Shown: positions 27,801 through 34,940 of the stretch, piece after piece
Numbering within the stretch: position 1 is the first letter of the stretch
How the letters are laid out: every line of letters begins with the position of its first letter
Assembly: GCF_003852525.1 (NCBI RefSeq)
Contig: NZ_QAJL01000003.1
Span: 1,152,132 to 1,216,131, forward strand
Source of the DNA: Pedobacter sp. KBW06
GTDB lineage: Bacteria; Bacteroidota; Bacteroidia; Sphingobacteriales; Sphingobacteriaceae
Length of the DNA: 64,000 nucleotides
Reading direction: 5' to 3'
Translations under genes and position numbers: made by a program
The notes under the pieces: generated by a model
Database searches by the model: none
The model's input: the letters and a program-made list of their open reading frames with translations, nothing else
What the model was told of the DNA's origin: nothing

Positions 27801-29298
27801 TCAATTTATTACTAATGCCCTTTGTAAAAATCGACTTTTTAGCAGCAAGAGCTACGGTCTTTTCATACCCTTTTAGTTCTTCATTTAGTCTAAATACCTT
27901 ATCCCTAGCCTCGTCATATCTCTTACCAGTAGCCGCAACATTGTTCTTGTCATTCTCTTCATTGAGCATCTTTTGAGCATCTGCAACACTCATCTTCAGA
28001 TAAGCCTCTTTTGTCAGATTCTTTAAGCGCTCAGGATACAATGACTGTAATTCCTTATAAGCCTTACTCTGTTGAAATTCTGTTGCATTCTGATCCTGAA
28101 GTACCGCATTTAACCCTCCCACCTTCGATTTCAGGTTATCAGCATCTTGAGCAGCTTTTTCACTGGCGGCATTCAACCTACTTTGAGCTTGTTCATAAGT
28201 ACTTACGGTATTAGCAAGACTATACATTACTGCAATCAAGCCGGCTATAGCAACCGCAGTAAGTACGTATGGGTTAGACAGCATCGTTGCATTTAATACC
28301 CTTTGTACTGCGGTCACCATAACTGTCCAATAGTATTGCAGCTTAAACGCTCTAGTCACCCCCGCAGTAACCTCAACAGCAGTCAGCTGAAGCAGAGAAG
28401 TCAGCATTACTGCCGCCCGGTAAACCCCATAAACAGCAACCAACTCGCCAAGAACTTCGATAACTTTTTCATAATTTTCAACCAGGCTGATTGCGGTTGA
28501 AATTGCTCCGCTAAAAAAACCTTCTCCATCTTGTCCCAAGGAATTCAACATCGCATTCCAGGCTCCACTCAGTGTCTCCAGCTGCCCCCCCAATGTTCCT
28601 GACTGCGCTTCCATAGCACCATAAAACGTTCCCCCGGCAGCAGTCAGATTCTGAAAAGCCTGCTCTACCTGCGGGAATCCAACCTGTCCTGCAGCAACAA
28701 GCCCGGAAATCCTTTCTTTTCCAACGCCCATCACTTTCGCCAATTCTTCATAAATGGGAATCCCTTTGCTGGCGAGCTGACTGATATCTGACTTAGAAGC
28801 GGAGCCTGCTTTTTTCATGTTACCATACACTGCGGCCAGATCTGCGAGGGGGACAGAAGCACCCGAAGCCACTTCTCCCAGCGTCTTCAATTCATCAACA
28901 ACATCTTTTGTTGTCGATCCGTAACTCAGCAATTGTTTTGCTGCATCTCCTGACTCCTTTAAACTAAAGGGTGTCTTCCCTGCAAAAGAACCCAAGCCTC
29001 CCATTAAGTCATCAGCAGCAGCTTTATTTTTAAGTATGGTAGAAAATGAAAGCTCCAGTTGCTGGTATTCATTTCTCACCTGAACCATCGCTTTGACAAA
29101 CTCAGCCATATTCTCCAGGGAGAAAATCTTGTTGGTAAAATCGGCTGCTTTTTTTCCAAAGGTTTCCAATTCCCCATTCTGATTGGTGATCTGATCTGTC
29201 ATAGATCCAATATTCACTTCCATACGTCCTATGGCCGCCTGGAACTGTGAATCGTCCAGTGTACTTCTAAAATTTAAATTTCCCTCTGCTGTGCTCAT
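24805..29298 (-). CDS. Tape measure protein
   Basis: 1497 residues, the largest protein of the locus. N-terminal tape-measure signatures: FRSTLDDSQFQAAIGRMEVNIGSM, the conserved TPFSLKESGDAAKQLLSYG and LASKGIPIYEELAKVMG region (~115-195). A hydrophobic pair of segments lies near 285-375 (VYGVYRAAVMLTSLLQL, YVLTAVAIAGLIAVMYSLA). The middle ~400-1100 is Lys/Glu/Gln-rich and strongly helical, as expected for a protein stretched along a tail tube. At roughly 0.15 nm per residue the tail would be about 220 nm. It follows the frameshifted chaperone with a 1-nt gap (TAA-C-ATG). Confidence 0.92.
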   Translation of the reverse strand: MSTAEGNLNFRSTLDDSQFQAAIGRMEVNIGSMTDQITNQNGELETFGKKAADFTNKIFSLENMAEFVKAMVQVRNEYQQLELSFSTILKNKAAADDLMGGLGSFAGKTPFSLKESGDAAKQLLSYGSTTKDVVDELKTLGEVASGASVPLADLAAVYGNMKKAGSASKSDISQLASKGIPIYEELAKVMGVGKERISGLVAAGQVGFPQVEQAFQNLTAAGGTFYGAMEAQSGTLGGQLETLSGAWNAMLNSLGQDGEGFFSGAISTAISLVENYEKVIEVLGELVAVYGVYRAAVMLTSLLQLTAVEVTAGVTRAFKLQYYWTVMVTAVQRVLNATMLSNPYVLTAVAIAGLIAVMYSLANTVSTYEQAQSRLNAASEKAAQDADNLKSKVGGLNAVLQDQNATEFQQSKAYKELQSLYPERLKNLTKEAYLKMSVADAQKMLNEENDKNNVAATGKRYDEARDKVFRLNEELKGYEKTVALAAKKSIFTKGISNKLKEDIRRVKEDLEIANWELKTLGSTFEEQQEAYKVSLMNDAQKLEHYGQQKDRLTEQKDLLLEMTGSSAEMKAQLTGDPFFPLNGHLTEASTKMTEIFNKSGELGLSFSQYSLFTLNKQLDYAGGKIREITEKTIVPNSLGDIDDKIQKQNLLKPSVTNNKELKVIETEIRRLEKQKAKITGKNPNAGKVDTKEDKENRSAAMDSQIAAFSDKFNSTLSDDQQKLKAIEKEYDALNKALIAYNKNPDNVKKKIDLKSAFDLAKKNQEYANETARVKEQLEVQKSMYAAYEIYKSLVGEKAADERFKVELKYHKNYGALLQSKIDEINQTPEDKQTSQQRDRLKEMSSDLEAYRAEQKAKDAASFEQAYNASKTFAQKEQDAKDEYQAQVDALTKDQNGAVTAEQYKNLENIRDASINATKEEAFQKSEIYKKLSEDTLILTREQIKKQMVIMRSLLNDPNLSTSVKTGIQTQLDGLDGRLNFGVNKSNIKELEKRKGVINTNLTDRQSRKDKNDTGNNKEIETLNTELTEVQSKINDLNAGGLKGFMNSLKDNKALQGLSTGLGLASDAASTMSQALGGVDTEAGYTMDTIGQLAGAAGDLAGSIVSGDPAKIVGSAIKAVGTLFSIGKRVREMNEKAKKEVADFYSNAIKGEREYQDSLKERALQRVRDNKTALNGIKDELKIRQDQMAGWKQESEEIMGKLSGMSSIASETYKHGTWFRKAKVVKTYESLEGKDYGQLSQLLSQGKLEGDAKALVERLKELEQKGFDAEKAIADLAKQTNEIFTGTNSDNLTNSLLGMFKDGKTGAQDLADFFKQTMDDAALSIFKNKILAGAMENFYKEFAKRGVSGEELTDTEISELEGIFNNSMANAAKEYEALKKITGRDPSSGGAGPSGLTGASSIKREITEETAGVLTGLWRGQFDLTKQLVTLSMERNAVVNTVGVNAMELLNVARSNFDVALKIESNTYRTANNTDGISGKLDQIIVNTQPSMGTRSLG

Positions 29299-29299
29299 G

Positions 29300-29656
29300 T
29301 TAATATCCTTGTTTTCTTAATTCTAATTCTTCTTCTTCAGGAGAAATGACCTCATCCTCCTCTTTTTTATCGGTATCTATTCCAGGTATGGTGGCCAGAT
29401 CCATCGTAAAATTCACCCAGCTCATGCCCCATAAAACCTCTGCTCTGCTGCATTTAAAATATTTTCGGTAACTCCCGAGTAAACTCCAGGGGCTATCAAC
29501 TCCCCTGGCATCTTTAGGCTCATCTTGAACTATTCCTGTTCCGGAGCAGGATTCGCAGCCGGCTCCTCCACATTCAGCACACTTGCGCCGCTGATCAAGA
29601 CGATAGAATTCATAAAACTTGTCACACCGGCCTGGCTCAGCGAAGCATCCAGAATT
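29300..29656 (-). CDS. Tail assembly chaperone, -1 frame extension (GT-like) with a zinc-knuckle motif
   Basis: The -1 frame relative to the chaperone gene is open for 118 codons, from just after a TAA at 29659-29657 to TAA at 29302-29300. It has no ATG, GTG or TTG start until a late internal ATG, so it can only be made by ribosomes slipping -1 out of the upstream gene, as for lambda G/GT. It encodes KCAECGGAGCESCSGTG, a DnaJ-like C-x-x-C-G-G / C-x-x-C zinc knuckle, then an acidic tail ending EEEELELRKQGY. No canonical X-XXY-YYZ heptamer is present; the best slip candidate is the TTT codon at 29616-29614 in AAGTTTTATG, giving a ~246-aa fusion. It ends 1 nt before the tape measure start. Confidence 0.72.
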   Translation of the reverse strand, partial: NSGCFAEPGRCDKFYEFYRLDQRRKCAECGGAGCESCSGTGIVQDEPKDARGVDSPWSLLGSYRKYFKCSRAEVLWGMSWVNFTMDLATIPGIDTDKKEEDEVISPEEEELELRKQGY

Positions 29657-30039
29657 TTAAGAAACTGCTGGTCATCCATCCATCGAAGACTGCGCAGCAG
29701 CTTCCTGGAGGGCTCCTTTTCTGTATTCTGAATACAAACCCCAACCACATAGATAAAGTCGTCCGTATGCTTCTGTATCGCCTCCCAGGCTTTGGTCAGG
29801 TTCATCTTTCCATTCTGAAAAATGTCTTTAGGAAGGTTCACTGCCACCGCAGAAACCCGATACCGGTTTCCCACTAAAATCGGACTGATCTTAAACACTT
29901 TCTTCGACTTCAAAAAGCCCTTTTTCATAAGGAGTTTCTGCAGTCTGCCAGCAGGTTTGATCTCGATCTCAATAGTTTTATCCTTCTGGGTTAAAGCCTC
30001 GCCGACTTTCCTCAATAACTCTTGTTCTTTCATCTTCAA
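29530..30039 (-). CDS. Tail assembly chaperone (G-like, short form)
   Basis: 169 residues, starting MKMKEQELLRKVGEAL. Helical, with a basic patch GRLQKLLMKKGFLKSKK and a C-terminal LVLISGASVLNVEEPAANPAPEQE-type tail reading into the stop at 29530. Its position between major tail protein and tape measure, plus the overlapping -1 frame, is the arrangement of tail chaperone pairs in siphophages. The chaperone keeps the tape measure soluble until the tube forms. Sequence resemblance to a named family was not evident; the call rests on context. Confidence 0.75.
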   Translation of the reverse strand: MKMKEQELLRKVGEALTQKDKTIEIEIKPAGRLQKLLMKKGFLKSKKVFKISPILVGNRYRVSAVAVNLPKDIFQNGKMNLTKAWEAIQKHTDDFIYVVGVCIQNTEKEPSRKLLRSLRWMDDQQFLKILDASLSQAGVTSFMNSIVLISGASVLNVEEPAANPAPEQE

Positions 30040-30047
30040 TGTGTAAA

Positions 30048-30069
30048 GAGGGCGCCCCTGGGCACCCTC
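30048..30069 (-). terminator. Attenuating hairpin after the major tail protein gene
   Basis: Stem GAGGGTGCCC / GGGCGCCCTC on the reverse strand (one G-U pair) followed by TTTACACATTG. It separates the highly expressed tube gene from the chaperone gene, and would let tube transcripts exceed chaperone transcripts. Confidence 0.65.
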
Positions 30070-30090
30070 ATTGTTAAACTAAACTGTACC

Positions 30091-30609
30091 TTAAACTGCA
30101 GGACCGAATACGATCGACATTGCAGGAGTTCCAGCTTTGTCCGGGGTAAGTACTTTACCTGTCCAGTCAATCTGTCCCAACTTTGCTTTATCGAAAGAGA
30201 TGTTCGCCGTTGCAGTTAACTTCATTTTCACGAAATTGAACTTGGCACCACCTCTGGTTTCTGCAGTCACCGACTGGTGAACCGCAACGCTCACACCACC
30301 TACCGGTGCACTCCAGGTCTGATTTGGAGCAGTTCCGGCTACAGTACCGCCAAATAATTTCTTCATCGTTTCTGCAGAAATATTGTAGGTACTCGCTTTT
30401 AATGACCATGATCCTGCTTTAGTCTGGATCTCATCATACAGCTCATCTGTTTCTTCGATTTCTACTTCTTCACTGGTAGGTTCAGTAGAGGTTAAGGTAG
30501 CTGTACCTTTTACTGTTGCTCCGAATACTTCTGTAAGTGCTGTTCCCATGCCACCGTCTGCAGCTGGATCTCCCATTGTAATGGCTTTTAAGCCGTAAAT
30601 TTTGCCCAT
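30091..30609 (-). CDS. Major tail tube protein
   Basis: 172 residues, beta-rich, with no signal peptide (MGKIYGLKAITMGDPAADGGMG). Features typical of phage tube proteins include a threonine-rich region TSTEPTSEEVEIEETDELYDEI, an SWSLKASTYNISAETMKKLFGG strand-helix unit, and a compact C-terminal beta domain. Placed directly upstream of the chaperone pair and tape measure, with its own attenuating terminator, as expected for the most abundant tail protein. No sheath gene is present, so the tail is non-contractile. Confidence 0.8.
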   Translation of the reverse strand: MGKIYGLKAITMGDPAADGGMGTALTEVFGATVKGTATLTSTEPTSEEVEIEETDELYDEIQTKAGSWSLKASTYNISAETMKKLFGGTVAGTAPNQTWSAPVGGVSVAVHQSVTAETRGGAKFNFVKMKLTATANISFDKAKLGQIDWTGKVLTPDKAGTPAMSIVFGPAV

Positions 30610-30632
30610 GATTTGTTGTTTTTATTTGTGAT

Positions 30633-31061
30633 TTAATTAATTGCGTAAAATTGTATGTCGAAACTGACATAGTGTTCCCTGGCTTCATTATGTTCAATCT
30701 TGTCCATCAGGATCTCGAAACAGAACTTCCCGGATGGGTCCCAGATTTCCTCCCCTTCCCCGAGTGCCGTATTGGCCAGCCTGGATAAATAAAGCATGCG
30801 TACCGTATCAGGAAGATATTTATCTTCAGGACGGTCGGGAAAAACCAGGTTAGGGACATAGATATTTAATTTCAATACCCCTTGCTGCACATCCTCCCTG
30901 TCAAAGCTAAGTGCGAGAATAACCAGGTCTTCCAGCACTGAACCGGTAGGCCGCTCGTCTTTATAAATACTTCCATTTGGTCTCTGTGCATCGCTCATCA
31001 ATATGCTGTTCGCAATAGTTTGATTTAGCACATTTACAATCTCAATTGATGAATAACTCAT
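30633..31061 (-). CDS. Tail completion / tail terminator candidate
   Basis: 142 residues, starting MSYSSIEIVNVLNQTIANSI, with conserved-looking VLKLNIYVPNLVFPDRPEDKYLPDTVRML and a C-terminal EHYVSFDIQFYAIN. It directly precedes the major tail protein in transcription order (23-bp gap), the usual slot for the tail terminator or head-tail closure protein. I do not recognise the family; the role is inferred from position. Confidence 0.5.
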   Translation of the reverse strand: MSYSSIEIVNVLNQTIANSILMSDAQRPNGSIYKDERPTGSVLEDLVILALSFDREDVQQGVLKLNIYVPNLVFPDRPEDKYLPDTVRMLYLSRLANTALGEGEEIWDPSGKFCFEILMDKIEHNEAREHYVSFDIQFYAIN

Positions 31062-31273
31062 TGTTCTAATTTTAGATATTTAATTGCTCCTGATCACCCT
31101 GACCTCTCCCATCACAGGTCATAAATGTGACCTGAATAAATCTTGAATTTCATCATCCTGATGGTGTTTTTCTGTCGTTGTGAGCAGTGATATAAAGGTA
31201 CGGCTAATGCTTGAAACTTTATTTTTTTAGACTTTATGGTCGCCGGATCATAAAGTTTTCCAGTAAAAACCCC

Positions 31274-31594
31274 TTAATTCAGGCTATTAATGAAATGTTT
31301 GATACTTTTCTTTCCTTTGGCATTTACCGGTTCCTGAATCTTATTCCATTTTTTCAATAAGGGCTCCAGTAAAACTCCCGAGACCACATCATATTCCAGT
31401 TTAGTTGTCACAATAAAATAGTATTTCGTTTTTTCTTCTAGGGCATTTGCCAATTGCTCGTCCCAAACCAAATTTGCCAGTTCAGCTCTTTGCTGATCAA
31501 TGTTTTTTGTGCTGCAGAAATACACAATCTGCTCCGGCTTAAGCATGGACAAATCAATTGTTGTCAATTTCGGCGTGTTGCTAAATCCTATCAT
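31274..31594 (-). CDS. Conserved-looking small protein of the tail locus
   Basis: 106 residues (MIGFSNTPKLTTIDLSMLKPEQIVYFC), ending KSIKHFINSLN. No recognised domain. It is followed by a 212-bp gap holding an ACTTTATG/CATAAAGT hairpin (31231-31256), and then the tail-terminator candidate. It may be part of the early/connector set. Function unknown. Confidence 0.6.
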   Translation of the reverse strand: MIGFSNTPKLTTIDLSMLKPEQIVYFCSTKNIDQQRAELANLVWDEQLANALEEKTKYYFIVTTKLEYDVVSGVLLEPLLKKWNKIQEPVNAKGKKSIKHFINSLN

Positions 31595-31628
31595 TTTCCT
31601 TGTTCTTATTAATTTATAATTCTCTTTG

Positions 31629-31826
31629 TTACCTGTTATGGTGTTTTAACACCTCATCAACTGCATTTTGCAAATCAGAAAGCTGGCCTTCCGTATAATG
31701 TCCTTTAATCCTGATCGTCAGTTCCGGATTGGTGGTATACTGCTGAAAGCTCACCTCTCCTTCCGCAAAAGCGATACTTTGTTTTTCCCTCTTCAGAGGA
31801 TACCTGGTGCTGAGTTCTTTTTTCAT
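31629..31826 (-). CDS. Small protein of the tail locus
   Basis: 65 residues, MKKELSTRYPLKREKQSIAF, with an ELTIRIKGHYTEGQL beta-like segment and an amphipathic C-terminal helix (QNAVDEVLKHH). No family recognised. The 34-bp gap to the next gene and shared strand support membership of the same operon. Confidence 0.6.
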   Translation of the reverse strand: MKKELSTRYPLKREKQSIAFAEGEVSFQQYTTNPELTIRIKGHYTEGQLSDLQNAVDEVLKHHNR

Positions 31827-31874
31827 AATATTGGGTATAGCGGAGGCTTAACTCCTGTGTAATTTTGAGCCTTA

Positions 31875-32333
31875 TTACTCAAAAAAGCGATGTTCAATGC
31901 GGATCAGATCGTAAAGACGATAAACTTCTTCCCTAAAATCTTCGTAGGCTTTAAAAGCAACGATTACTCCCGGAGTCGACATACTGAGTACTTCCTGCGA
32001 AGTCCCGATTAAAACAGAGGCCTGCTTCAGAATACCTGGGATGGTATTTCTGCGTACCAGCTGCATGATTTTTTCAGGATCATAAAACAACAATAAGACA
32101 GCAACGAGCAAATCTCTTTTATAAGTGATATTGGCCTTTCCCTTCCCATTGGTCCAGTTGTCGGTCTTCACCAGCTTTTCTCTTTTGAAAGTAGCGATGA
32201 TCTTCCCGATATTCGAAAGGTCTGTTAATTGCTCCCCTGGCAATGTTTCTTTTATTTTTCTGGTGATTCTTTGTGCGATTTCCGGATACTCTTTTCGTAA
32301 AACGGAGATCATTAAATTGGAGCTGTATTCCAT
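31875..32333 (-). CDS. Helical hypothetical protein of the tail locus
   Basis: 152 residues (MEYSSNLMISVLRKEYPEIAQRI), mostly alpha-helical. Has ITYKRDLLVAVLLLFYDPEKIMQLVRR and VIVAFKAYEDFREEVYRLYDLI. No domain recognised. Lies between the replication-like genes and tail connector genes. Confidence 0.6.
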   Translation of the reverse strand: MEYSSNLMISVLRKEYPEIAQRITRKIKETLPGEQLTDLSNIGKIIATFKREKLVKTDNWTNGKGKANITYKRDLLVAVLLLFYDPEKIMQLVRRNTIPGILKQASVLIGTSQEVLSMSTPGVIVAFKAYEDFREEVYRLYDLIRIEHRFFE

Positions 32334-32409
32334 AGCAATCTATAAGGCTAATGTAATTTGTGCTTCATAGTTTAATTCAGCACAAACCAAATGAATAAAA
32401 ATGTTTATT

Positions 32410-32652
32410 TTAATGTATTTCTCTTACTTCAAAGGCCCGGTATGTCGCCATATTTGCGTCCGAGATAATGGTAAGCCGGAGCCCCTGGTTCAAGACCAAT
32501 GCTTTTGCCATGGCTACATTCAACTCCAGTTCCGGTTGTCCGCGGACTTCAATTCCGTTTCTTAGTCTTTTGTATTTGCTGGGTTCAAAAAGCTGAATAA
32601 ACCTTTCCAGGTCATCTCTTTTTATATTAGGTGTGCTTGGTTCAATTTTCAT
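32410..32652 (-). CDS. Small hypothetical protein of the tail locus
   Basis: 80 residues (MKIEPSTPNIKRDDLERFIQLFEPSKYKR), ending RAFEVREIH. Its start overlaps the 3' end of the preceding 266-aa gene by 11 bp, suggesting translational coupling. It reads as a small alpha/beta protein; no function is inferred. Confidence 0.6.
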   Translation of the reverse strand: MKIEPSTPNIKRDDLERFIQLFEPSKYKRLRNGIEVRGQPELELNVAMAKALVLNQGLRLTIISDANMATYRAFEVREIH

Positions 32653-33442
32653 GTGTCGTTTTGTTTAAAGTAAAAAACCGCTCTCTCCGTTCTTCAATTA
32701 GCGCTTCCAGATCCAGCTCCTCTAACATGCAGGATTTAAAGAAAGCGGAAGTGCCGAGCCGTTTGGACATGTTTCGTATCATGTCTACCGCAGAGCGATC
32801 CTTCAATGCATTTATTTTTCGCTGGATCTCTTCTCTTTTGATCATAGAGGCAGTATTGATCAGTTGCTGTTGGAGTGTCCCCCTCAGATACAGACAGGCT
32901 TCCTCTACCAACTCCCATTTCTGGGAAACACTAAACTGCAAAAGACCGAGCTGATCTAAAAAGCCATATACCACTGACCCGGAGATGATCTCTTTTCCTG
33001 AACGCAGGTCCTCAAATGCATTGAGCGCATTTCTTTTCGCTACCTCAAATTGAGTCGCCAGATCAGGAACCTTATTTTGCTTTGGGATCAGCGCTTCTTT
33101 AGCCTGCTGTTCCCGGGCTTCACTATTCAGGTGCGCCTCTATGAATTTTTCAAAGCTGACCACATTGAGCCCATAAAATGGCCCGTATTTTTCCCGGATC
33201 CCATTGGAAAAAGCCAAAGGGATCTCATGTAACCTGATAGAGGGGAACTTTCTTGGGATACTGTCTGCAAGCTCATTTGCCAGGTAATCTTTGTCTTTCT
33301 GAGGAGGTTGCTCCCTGCCCAGATCTGTATAAGATTTAGCCAAAGACATCAGAATGACCTGAAAGATGTCCTGATCCTGGTGATTCCTGATGGAAGGCAA
33401 TGCCAGAGGATTTGCAGCAATATGTCCAATCTGCTTGATCAT
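32642..33442 (-). CDS. 266-aa phage-type protein; possible helicase-loader-like partner
   Basis: The frame extends to 33472, but the ATG at 33442 (MIKQIGHIAANPLALPS) is preferred because it forms an ATGA overlap with the stop of the upstream gene. The protein is helical with charged repeats and no P-loop, so it is not itself an ATPase. Pairing with a replisome-organiser-like gene upstream would fit a helicase-loader or accessory role; that is inference. Function is otherwise unknown. Confidence 0.55.
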   Translation of the reverse strand: MIKQIGHIAANPLALPSIRNHQDQDIFQVILMSLAKSYTDLGREQPPQKDKDYLANELADSIPRKFPSIRLHEIPLAFSNGIREKYGPFYGLNVVSFEKFIEAHLNSEAREQQAKEALIPKQNKVPDLATQFEVAKRNALNAFEDLRSGKEIISGSVVYGFLDQLGLLQFSVSQKWELVEEACLYLRGTLQQQLINTASMIKREEIQRKINALKDRSAVDMIRNMSKRLGTSAFFKSCMLEELDLEALIEERRERFFTLNKTTHEN

Positions 33443-34296
33443 CAGGATCCCCTCCTTTCTATATTGCCCCATTCCATCGCAGCTTCCACTCCTCTGGAAG
33501 AAGAATGAAGTACCTTTGTTTTTCTGACAGCCTTCTTTTCTTTTTCAGCTTCCAGTTTCCTGATCCAATTCTCTCCATTCCAGGCACCATCCTGAAAAAG
33601 CTGTTCATCAGTACCCAAAAACTTTTTAAAAGAATGAGGGAAGCTATCGTTGATGGTCTTAAATGCTACATAAGCGTCAAACTGCTCTTCAAAATACACC
33701 AGTCGGTCTGAATGCTGAAGACATCTCACAAAAGCAGATACCACTCTCAGTTTATCAAAATTTGCCATTTCATTAAAGCCAAAATATTTCATCACCTTAT
33801 CCCGTAAATCAAAATTTATTTCAGAAAGAGGAGCTTTTTCGCCCATGCTCCCTTCCTCATCCTGTTCCTCTTCCTGTTCCCTTCCTTTCCTCTCCTGTAC
33901 AACCGGATGTTTCACCAACGTTTCCCCGTCTGCTTCCTGCACATTCAAATCCGGCTCCGCGGGAAACTTCTCCCCTTCGGTCAGTTCCTTCCCCGTAATC
34001 CGCTGATGATCTCTGAAAGTAGGAACAATTCCATACCTGCACCCGTTCACCTCATACGACCTGATGAAGCCATTCTTTTCCAGGACTTCCAGACTTTTTT
34101 GCATGTCGTAATCCAGAAAGGGTAAAATATCTAACTTTATAGACCGGGGTTTATATTCAAACCGGCCTTTGCTGTCTGCCAGCATCCACAAGCCCATAAA
34201 CACAATCATAATGTACTGTCCCGGGTTTTCATGCTCCAGGTCCTGTAATTTCTCATGTCTTAAAAAAGCGGGTTTAACAGTTCTTATTCTTGCCAA
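33442..34296 (-). CDS. Replisome-organiser / phage replication-initiator-like protein
   Basis: 284 residues. The N-terminal ~110 residues match phage winged-helix replication initiators: MARIRTVKPAFLRHEKLQDLE (counterpart of MARIRTIKPEF), MIVFMGLWMLADSKGRFEYKPRSIKLDILPF, DMQKSLEVLEKNGFIRSYEVNG and a recognition helix near GIVPTFRDHQRITG. An acidic linker (~130-155; EQEEEQDEEG) precedes a C-terminal helical domain ending near NWIRKLEAEKEKK. In phages such proteins start DNA replication. Here no capsid or terminase is encoded nearby, so the protein may serve another role, such as activating late genes. Confidence 0.6.
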   Translation of the reverse strand: MARIRTVKPAFLRHEKLQDLEHENPGQYIMIVFMGLWMLADSKGRFEYKPRSIKLDILPFLDYDMQKSLEVLEKNGFIRSYEVNGCRYGIVPTFRDHQRITGKELTEGEKFPAEPDLNVQEADGETLVKHPVVQERKGREQEEEQDEEGSMGEKAPLSEINFDLRDKVMKYFGFNEMANFDKLRVVSAFVRCLQHSDRLVYFEEQFDAYVAFKTINDSFPHSFKKFLGTDEQLFQDGAWNGENWIRKLEAEKEKKAVRKTKVLHSSSRGVEAAMEWGNIERRGS

Positions 34297-34334
34297 TGTT
34301 ATTTATTTAAAGCGTAAAATTTTTAAAATACAGC

Positions 34335-34544
34335 TTATGGGAGCTCGTGCCCGGGACAGCCTTTGAAGGGACAAAATCCCTGGCAACCCAAAGCACCCAA
34401 CCACAATTCTCCTCTTTCTTTCCGGATCCGGAGCTGATCACGTATCTCAGCAACCACTCCTCCGAATATGGAGGTTAGGGCTGCATCCGTACAATCCAGC
34501 AGCTGCGCAATCGGAATGTCAATATGATTGCTTTTCTCTTTCAT
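34335..34544 (-). CDS. 69-aa Cys-rich small protein of the early operon
   Basis: MKEKSNHIDIPIAQLLDCTDAALTS start; C-terminus has CQGFCPFKGCPGHELP with clustered cysteines, possibly a zinc site. Placed second in the leftward operon, 14 bp after a 48-aa gene. No recognised family. Confidence 0.5.
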   Translation of the reverse strand: MKEKSNHIDIPIAQLLDCTDAALTSIFGGVVAEIRDQLRIRKERGELWLGALGCQGFCPFKGCPGHELP

Positions 34545-34558
34545 CTGACCTTTGCTGA

Positions 34559-34705
34559 TTAAATCACCGGAGCTGGTTTAACCTTGATATTCGTTAAACC
34601 CAACTTTTCGTTCATAAGATCATTTTTAAGAACTTCTTCCAGAAGCAGCTTCTCCAGAATCTTAATTCTTTGACGTAATGCCTTTACTGTTTTCATTTCT
34701 TCCAT
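34559..34705 (-). CDS. 48-aa small helical protein, first gene of the leftward operon
   Basis: Starts MEEMKTVKALRQRIKILEKLLLEEV, a heptad-like helix, ending LTNIKVKPAPVI. It is the first frame after the regulatory region and is followed after 14 bp by the next operon gene. Its size and highly charged helix suggest a small DNA- or protein-binding factor; function unknown. Confidence 0.6.
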   Translation of the reverse strand: MEEMKTVKALRQRIKILEKLLLEEVLKNDLMNEKLGLTNIKVKPAPVI

Positions 34706-34821
34706 ACTAATAAAATTATAATCAACTAATAATCAACGCAAAAAGAGTAAATCAACTCTTATACAATTCAGCTCGGCTTATTTAATCAGGTGTGTTCCAA
34801 TTATTAAATATTTAGTATTAA

Positions 34822-34852
34822 TTTGGAATGTGATTCTTAAAATATATATTTG
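34822..34852 (+). promoter_or_regulatory. Bacteroidota-type promoter for the repressor gene
   Basis: A -33 element TTTG (34822-34825) and a -7 element TATATTTG (TAnnTTTG consensus, 34845-34852) with 19-bp spacing. Transcription would start near 34859, about 80 bp before the GTG start of the repressor. The operator palindrome lies just downstream, allowing autoregulation. Confidence 0.65.
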
Positions 34853-34867
34853 CTGAACTATATAGAA

Positions 34868-34875
34868 CAAATATA
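34868..34875 (-). promoter_or_regulatory. Possible -7 element of the leftward (tail operon) promoter
   Basis: TATATTTG on the reverse strand fits TAnnTTTG. No good -33 TTTG is seen at the right distance, so this is tentative. The operator 34873-34894 overlaps it, so repressor binding would block leftward transcription. Confidence 0.4.
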
Positions 34876-34894
34876 GTTCGTATTTACGAACTAT
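34873..34894. promoter_or_regulatory. Repressor operator: perfect 22-bp palindrome
   Basis: ATAGTTCGTA, TT, TACGAACTAT is a perfect inverted repeat (10-bp arms). Partial copies lie nearby: GAACTATA at 34855-34862 and TTCGTA at 34907-34912. It lies between the divergent repressor and tail operons, exactly where the dimeric S24-type repressor encoded at 34941 should bind. Confidence 0.7.
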
Positions 34895-34940
34895 TATAAC
34901 TACATATTCGTAAAAAGGGACATTAAAACTATAACGTATT

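Noticed and set aside
29528..29656. Canonical slippery heptamer for the frameshift
   Set aside because: No X-XXY-YYZ sequence in the zero frame in the overlap; only a TTT codon preceded by T.
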